From assembly GCA_963669155.1 (NCBI GenBank), contig OZ022576.1:16059035-16123034 (forward strand): a stretch of DNA of 64,000 bases, given 5' to 3'. The position numbers and the translations under genes are program-made. Below, piece by piece: positions 61,784 through 64,000 of the stretch (position 1 is its first letter; each line of letters begins with the position of its first letter). The notes below the pieces were generated by a model. It had not been told where the DNA came from and ran no database searches. It saw only the letters and a list, made by a program, of their open reading frames with translations. This stretch comes from Arbacia lixula (Eukaryota > Echinodermata > Echinoidea > Arbacioida > Arbaciidae).

Positions 61784-64000
61784 AATTGAATTGAATTGAA
61801 TTTATTAACAAACATCAACATCAACAATAGCAATACAGAAAACAATTGTATGTACATGACTGAATTAACAAAGAAAGAAAGAAAACACATATTTCCCCCA
61901 AAAAATAAACAAACAAAATTGGCAAGAATGTAACAAAGAATGGAGAAAGAAGGCATGTTACTTGTGATGCAGCATTTTAAACAATTTTGTACAAAAGTGA
62001 AAATGGTTGATAATGAAGTTGTTAACAGGAATCAGAAGTTAGCACAAGTGCTAGTCGAGCCTGATTCCTTAAATTCTTTAGTATGGTAGTAACAAAATTT
62101 TCTTTGGTAAGTGAATGCTTATAATGATAATGATGAATATATATTAGAAGATGAATACATGTATTTACAATAAATCTTATCTCCTAGATATAAGAGTAAT
62201 ATCTTATCAACTATACTTTGACAACTACTTTAAATATACTGATGTAAACAAAAACAAAGAATGATAAATAAAAAAAAATAAAAAAAAGACATACAATCTT
62301 GATTATCTCGCAAACAAGATACACAACATGCTGACAGGTTAGCAGTTTCCTGTGGAAACTGAAAGCTCCATTAAATACTTAATGAGTAGCTTTCGGAAAG
62401 CAACTCTAGTTTTCATTTCTCGAATGTCTTTTGGGATACGATTCCATAATTTCACACCAATGAAAGATACTGAGAATTGACCTTGAGTTGTTTTACACTT
62501 AGGTATATATAGCTGTCCCTGATCTCTTCCTCTTGTGGCATACCTGTGATCTATTTGTTGACAATATTCTATTAGAGAGTGTGGAAGGTTGTTATTAACT
62601 AAATCATAGACAAAAGTTGAAACTGATAAAAAGTGTAGATTGTAAACATCCAGAATCTTTAACTTGTGGAACAAAGGTCTTGAATGAGTTCTCCATGAAC
62701 TGAAGGTAATTGCTCTCATTGCCATCTTTTGGACATACAAAATGCACTTTAAGTTAGTCTCGTAGGTACTTCCCCACACTTCAATGCCATGTGAAAGGTG
62801 TGGCTGTATTAACCCTTGATACAACAGCAATAATACATGTTGTGGGACAAAATGCCTGAGTCTGAATAAGATACCAACCTTTTTACGAACAATTTTAGTA
62901 ACCATTTTGATATGTTCTCCCCATGTAAGGTGATTATCAATTTGAAGTCCTACAAAGGATGCCATATTTACCTCAGTTATCTCTGAGCCAGATATTTTAA
63001 GAGCACCGTTAACCTTCACAGGTCGTCTTCTACTTCTTATCAACATATAACTAGTTTTCTTTAGGTTAATTGTGACCTTGTTAGCATGACACCATGTCTG
63101 GACCTTTTCCAAATGCTTATTTACTAAGTGCATATCAATCTCCGTTTTGCCCACCTCAAAAGTGTGGAACAGATTTGAATCGTCAGCAAATAATCTGAAA
63201 TGAAAGTACTGAGTGGCATTAGGCAAGTCATTTATGTAGATCAAAAAGAGTGTTGGTCCCAACACTGATCCTTGTGGGACACCACATGATATTTTCAAAT
63301 TAGATGACATTGTATCTTTATATTTCACAAACTGACGTCTGTTGCAAAGGTAGTCACTGAACCATTGTAAAGCAACACCACGTATTCCATAGTGGGATAA
63401 CTTTCTTGGGAGAATTTTGTGGTTTATGGTGTCGAATGCCTTCTGAAAGTCAATAAATAGCCCTAGTGTGATTTTTCCATCATCCATTGATTTCAAAAGG
63501 GTATTTGTTAAATTGATAATCGATAACTTTGTACTATATTTCTTACGAAAGCCATATTGATGTTGCTGCAAAATATTGTTAACTTCCAAAAAATCCATTA
63601 GCCTATTATTTACAATCCTTTCAAATATTTTTCCTAAAACTGGCAAAATTGAGATTGGCCTGTAATTTCCTGGAACTTCTTTGGAACCTTTTTTGTACAC
63701 AGGAATTACTTTAGCTATCTTTAAAGCATCCGGGAATTTGCCTTCTTGTAATGATAAATTGATAATGTGAGTCAATGGTATCGTTATATAATTTGCAGCA
63801 TCTTTTATAAGTCGTGCAGGCAGCATATCATACCCACATGCTTTCCTCATGTCGGTAGCATGTAGGTGATTCAACATTTCATGTTCTGTCACTGGCTTCC
63901 AAAATAATGACCTATTTTGCTTAGACCCCAAATACGGTGTACAATCTGTATCGATTACTGGTATGTTATCTGCTAGATTTGGTCCTACGCTTACAAAAAA
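61784..64000 (-). mobile_element. Second non-LTR retrotransposon, 3' part, open at the window edge
   Basis: This includes the RT frame at 62339-64000 and a 3' UTR of about 550 bp. The 3' terminus is a short tandem repeat, AATTCAATTCAATT on the element strand (61784-61800), in place of a poly(A) tail, as in CR1/L2-group LINEs. It differs clearly in sequence from the LINE at 21484-24745. Confidence 0.85.
62339..64000 (-). CDS. Non-LTR reverse transcriptase ORF2 (5' part outside the window)
   Basis: The frame is open from the window edge to a TAA at 62339, at least 553 residues. Upstream of the first in-window Met it continues as FFVSVGPNLADNIP, so the Met at 63931 is not the start. RT motifs are VIPVYKKGSKEVPGNYRPIS, QYGFRKKYST, FIDFQKAFDTINH, GVPQGSVLGPTLF and the catalytic FADD in FRLFADDSNLF, followed by the usual C-terminal domain (LYQGLIQPHLSHGIEVWGS). 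No frameshift or internal stop is visible. The endonuclease domain would lie past 64000. Confidence 0.88.
   Translation of the reverse strand, partial: FFVSVGPNLADNIPVIDTDCTPYLGSKQNRSLFWKPVTEHEMLNHLHATDMRKACGYDMLPARLIKDAANYITIPLTHIINLSLQEGKFPDALKIAKVIPVYKKGSKEVPGNYRPISILPVLGKIFERIVNNRLMDFLEVNNILQQHQYGFRKKYSTKLSIINLTNTLLKSMDDGKITLGLFIDFQKAFDTINHKILPRKLSHYGIRGVALQWFSDYLCNRRQFVKYKDTMSSNLKISCGVPQGSVLGPTLFLIYINDLPNATQYFHFRLFADDSNLFHTFEVGKTEIDMHLVNKHLEKVQTWCHANKVTINLKKTSYMLIRSRRRPVKVNGALKISGSEITEVNMASFVGLQIDNHLTWGEHIKMVTKIVRKKVGILFRLRHFVPQHVLLLLYQGLIQPHLSHGIEVWGSTYETNLKCILYVQKMAMRAITFSSWRTHSRPLFHKLKILDVYNLHFLSVSTFVYDLVNNNLPHSLIEYCQQIDHRYATRGRDQGQLYIPKCKTTQGQFSVSFIGVKLWNRIPKDIREMKTRVAFRKLLIKYLMELSVSTGNC

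Overview
The window is eukaryotic nuclear DNA: AT-rich, with intron-split genes that follow GT-AG rules, many microsatellites, inverted-repeat elements and two non-LTR retrotransposons. Gene structure, intron sizes (about 0.2-3 kb), repeat style and the presence of a NEK9-type kinase and a Shisa-like protein suggest a marine invertebrate deuterostome, most likely an echinoderm such as a sea urchin. This is inference from style and cannot be fixed to a species from the sequence alone.

Layout. (1) 203-7862, plus strand: the last ten coding exons of an atypical extended short-chain dehydrogenase/epimerase; the 5' end lies outside the window. (2) 7863-13040: AT-rich intergenic DNA without a convincing gene. 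(3) 13041-15821, minus strand: two exons of a single-pass membrane protein with the six-cysteine ectodomain pattern of the Shisa/STMC6 superfamily; the signal-peptide exon was not found. (4) 15822-21480: repeats, including two recent tandem duplications and a composite TTA-flanked MITE. (5) 21484-24745, minus strand: a 5'-truncated CR1/L2-type LINE with one frameshift. (6) 24746-32200: AT-rich non-coding DNA, microsatellites and a 279-bp palindrome. (7) 32640-33990: a 157-bp satellite carrying nuclear-receptor-type half-sites. (8) 34086-58283, minus strand: a 30-exon RCC1-type NIMA kinase gene of the NEK9 group, apparently complete, about 1,468 residues. (9) 58284-61780: upstream DNA with another MITE. 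(10) 61784-64000, minus strand: a second, unrelated-copy LINE running off the window edge.

The most notable results are in the kinase gene. It has an N-terminal extension of about 270 residues whose second half looks like a DUF4347-type (caspase/CHAT-like) domain with a His/Cys pair. At least four of its exons have had their 3' end plus splice donor copied in tandem into the following intron. The satellite just downstream carries seven perfect DR1 motifs, each also part of a DR4 arrangement.

The three protein-coding genes have no evident shared pathway. The SDR is a metabolic-type enzyme fold with a probable loss of the catalytic Tyr. The NEK9-like kinase would act in mitotic/centrosomal signalling if it behaves like its relatives. 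The Shisa-like protein would act at a membrane.
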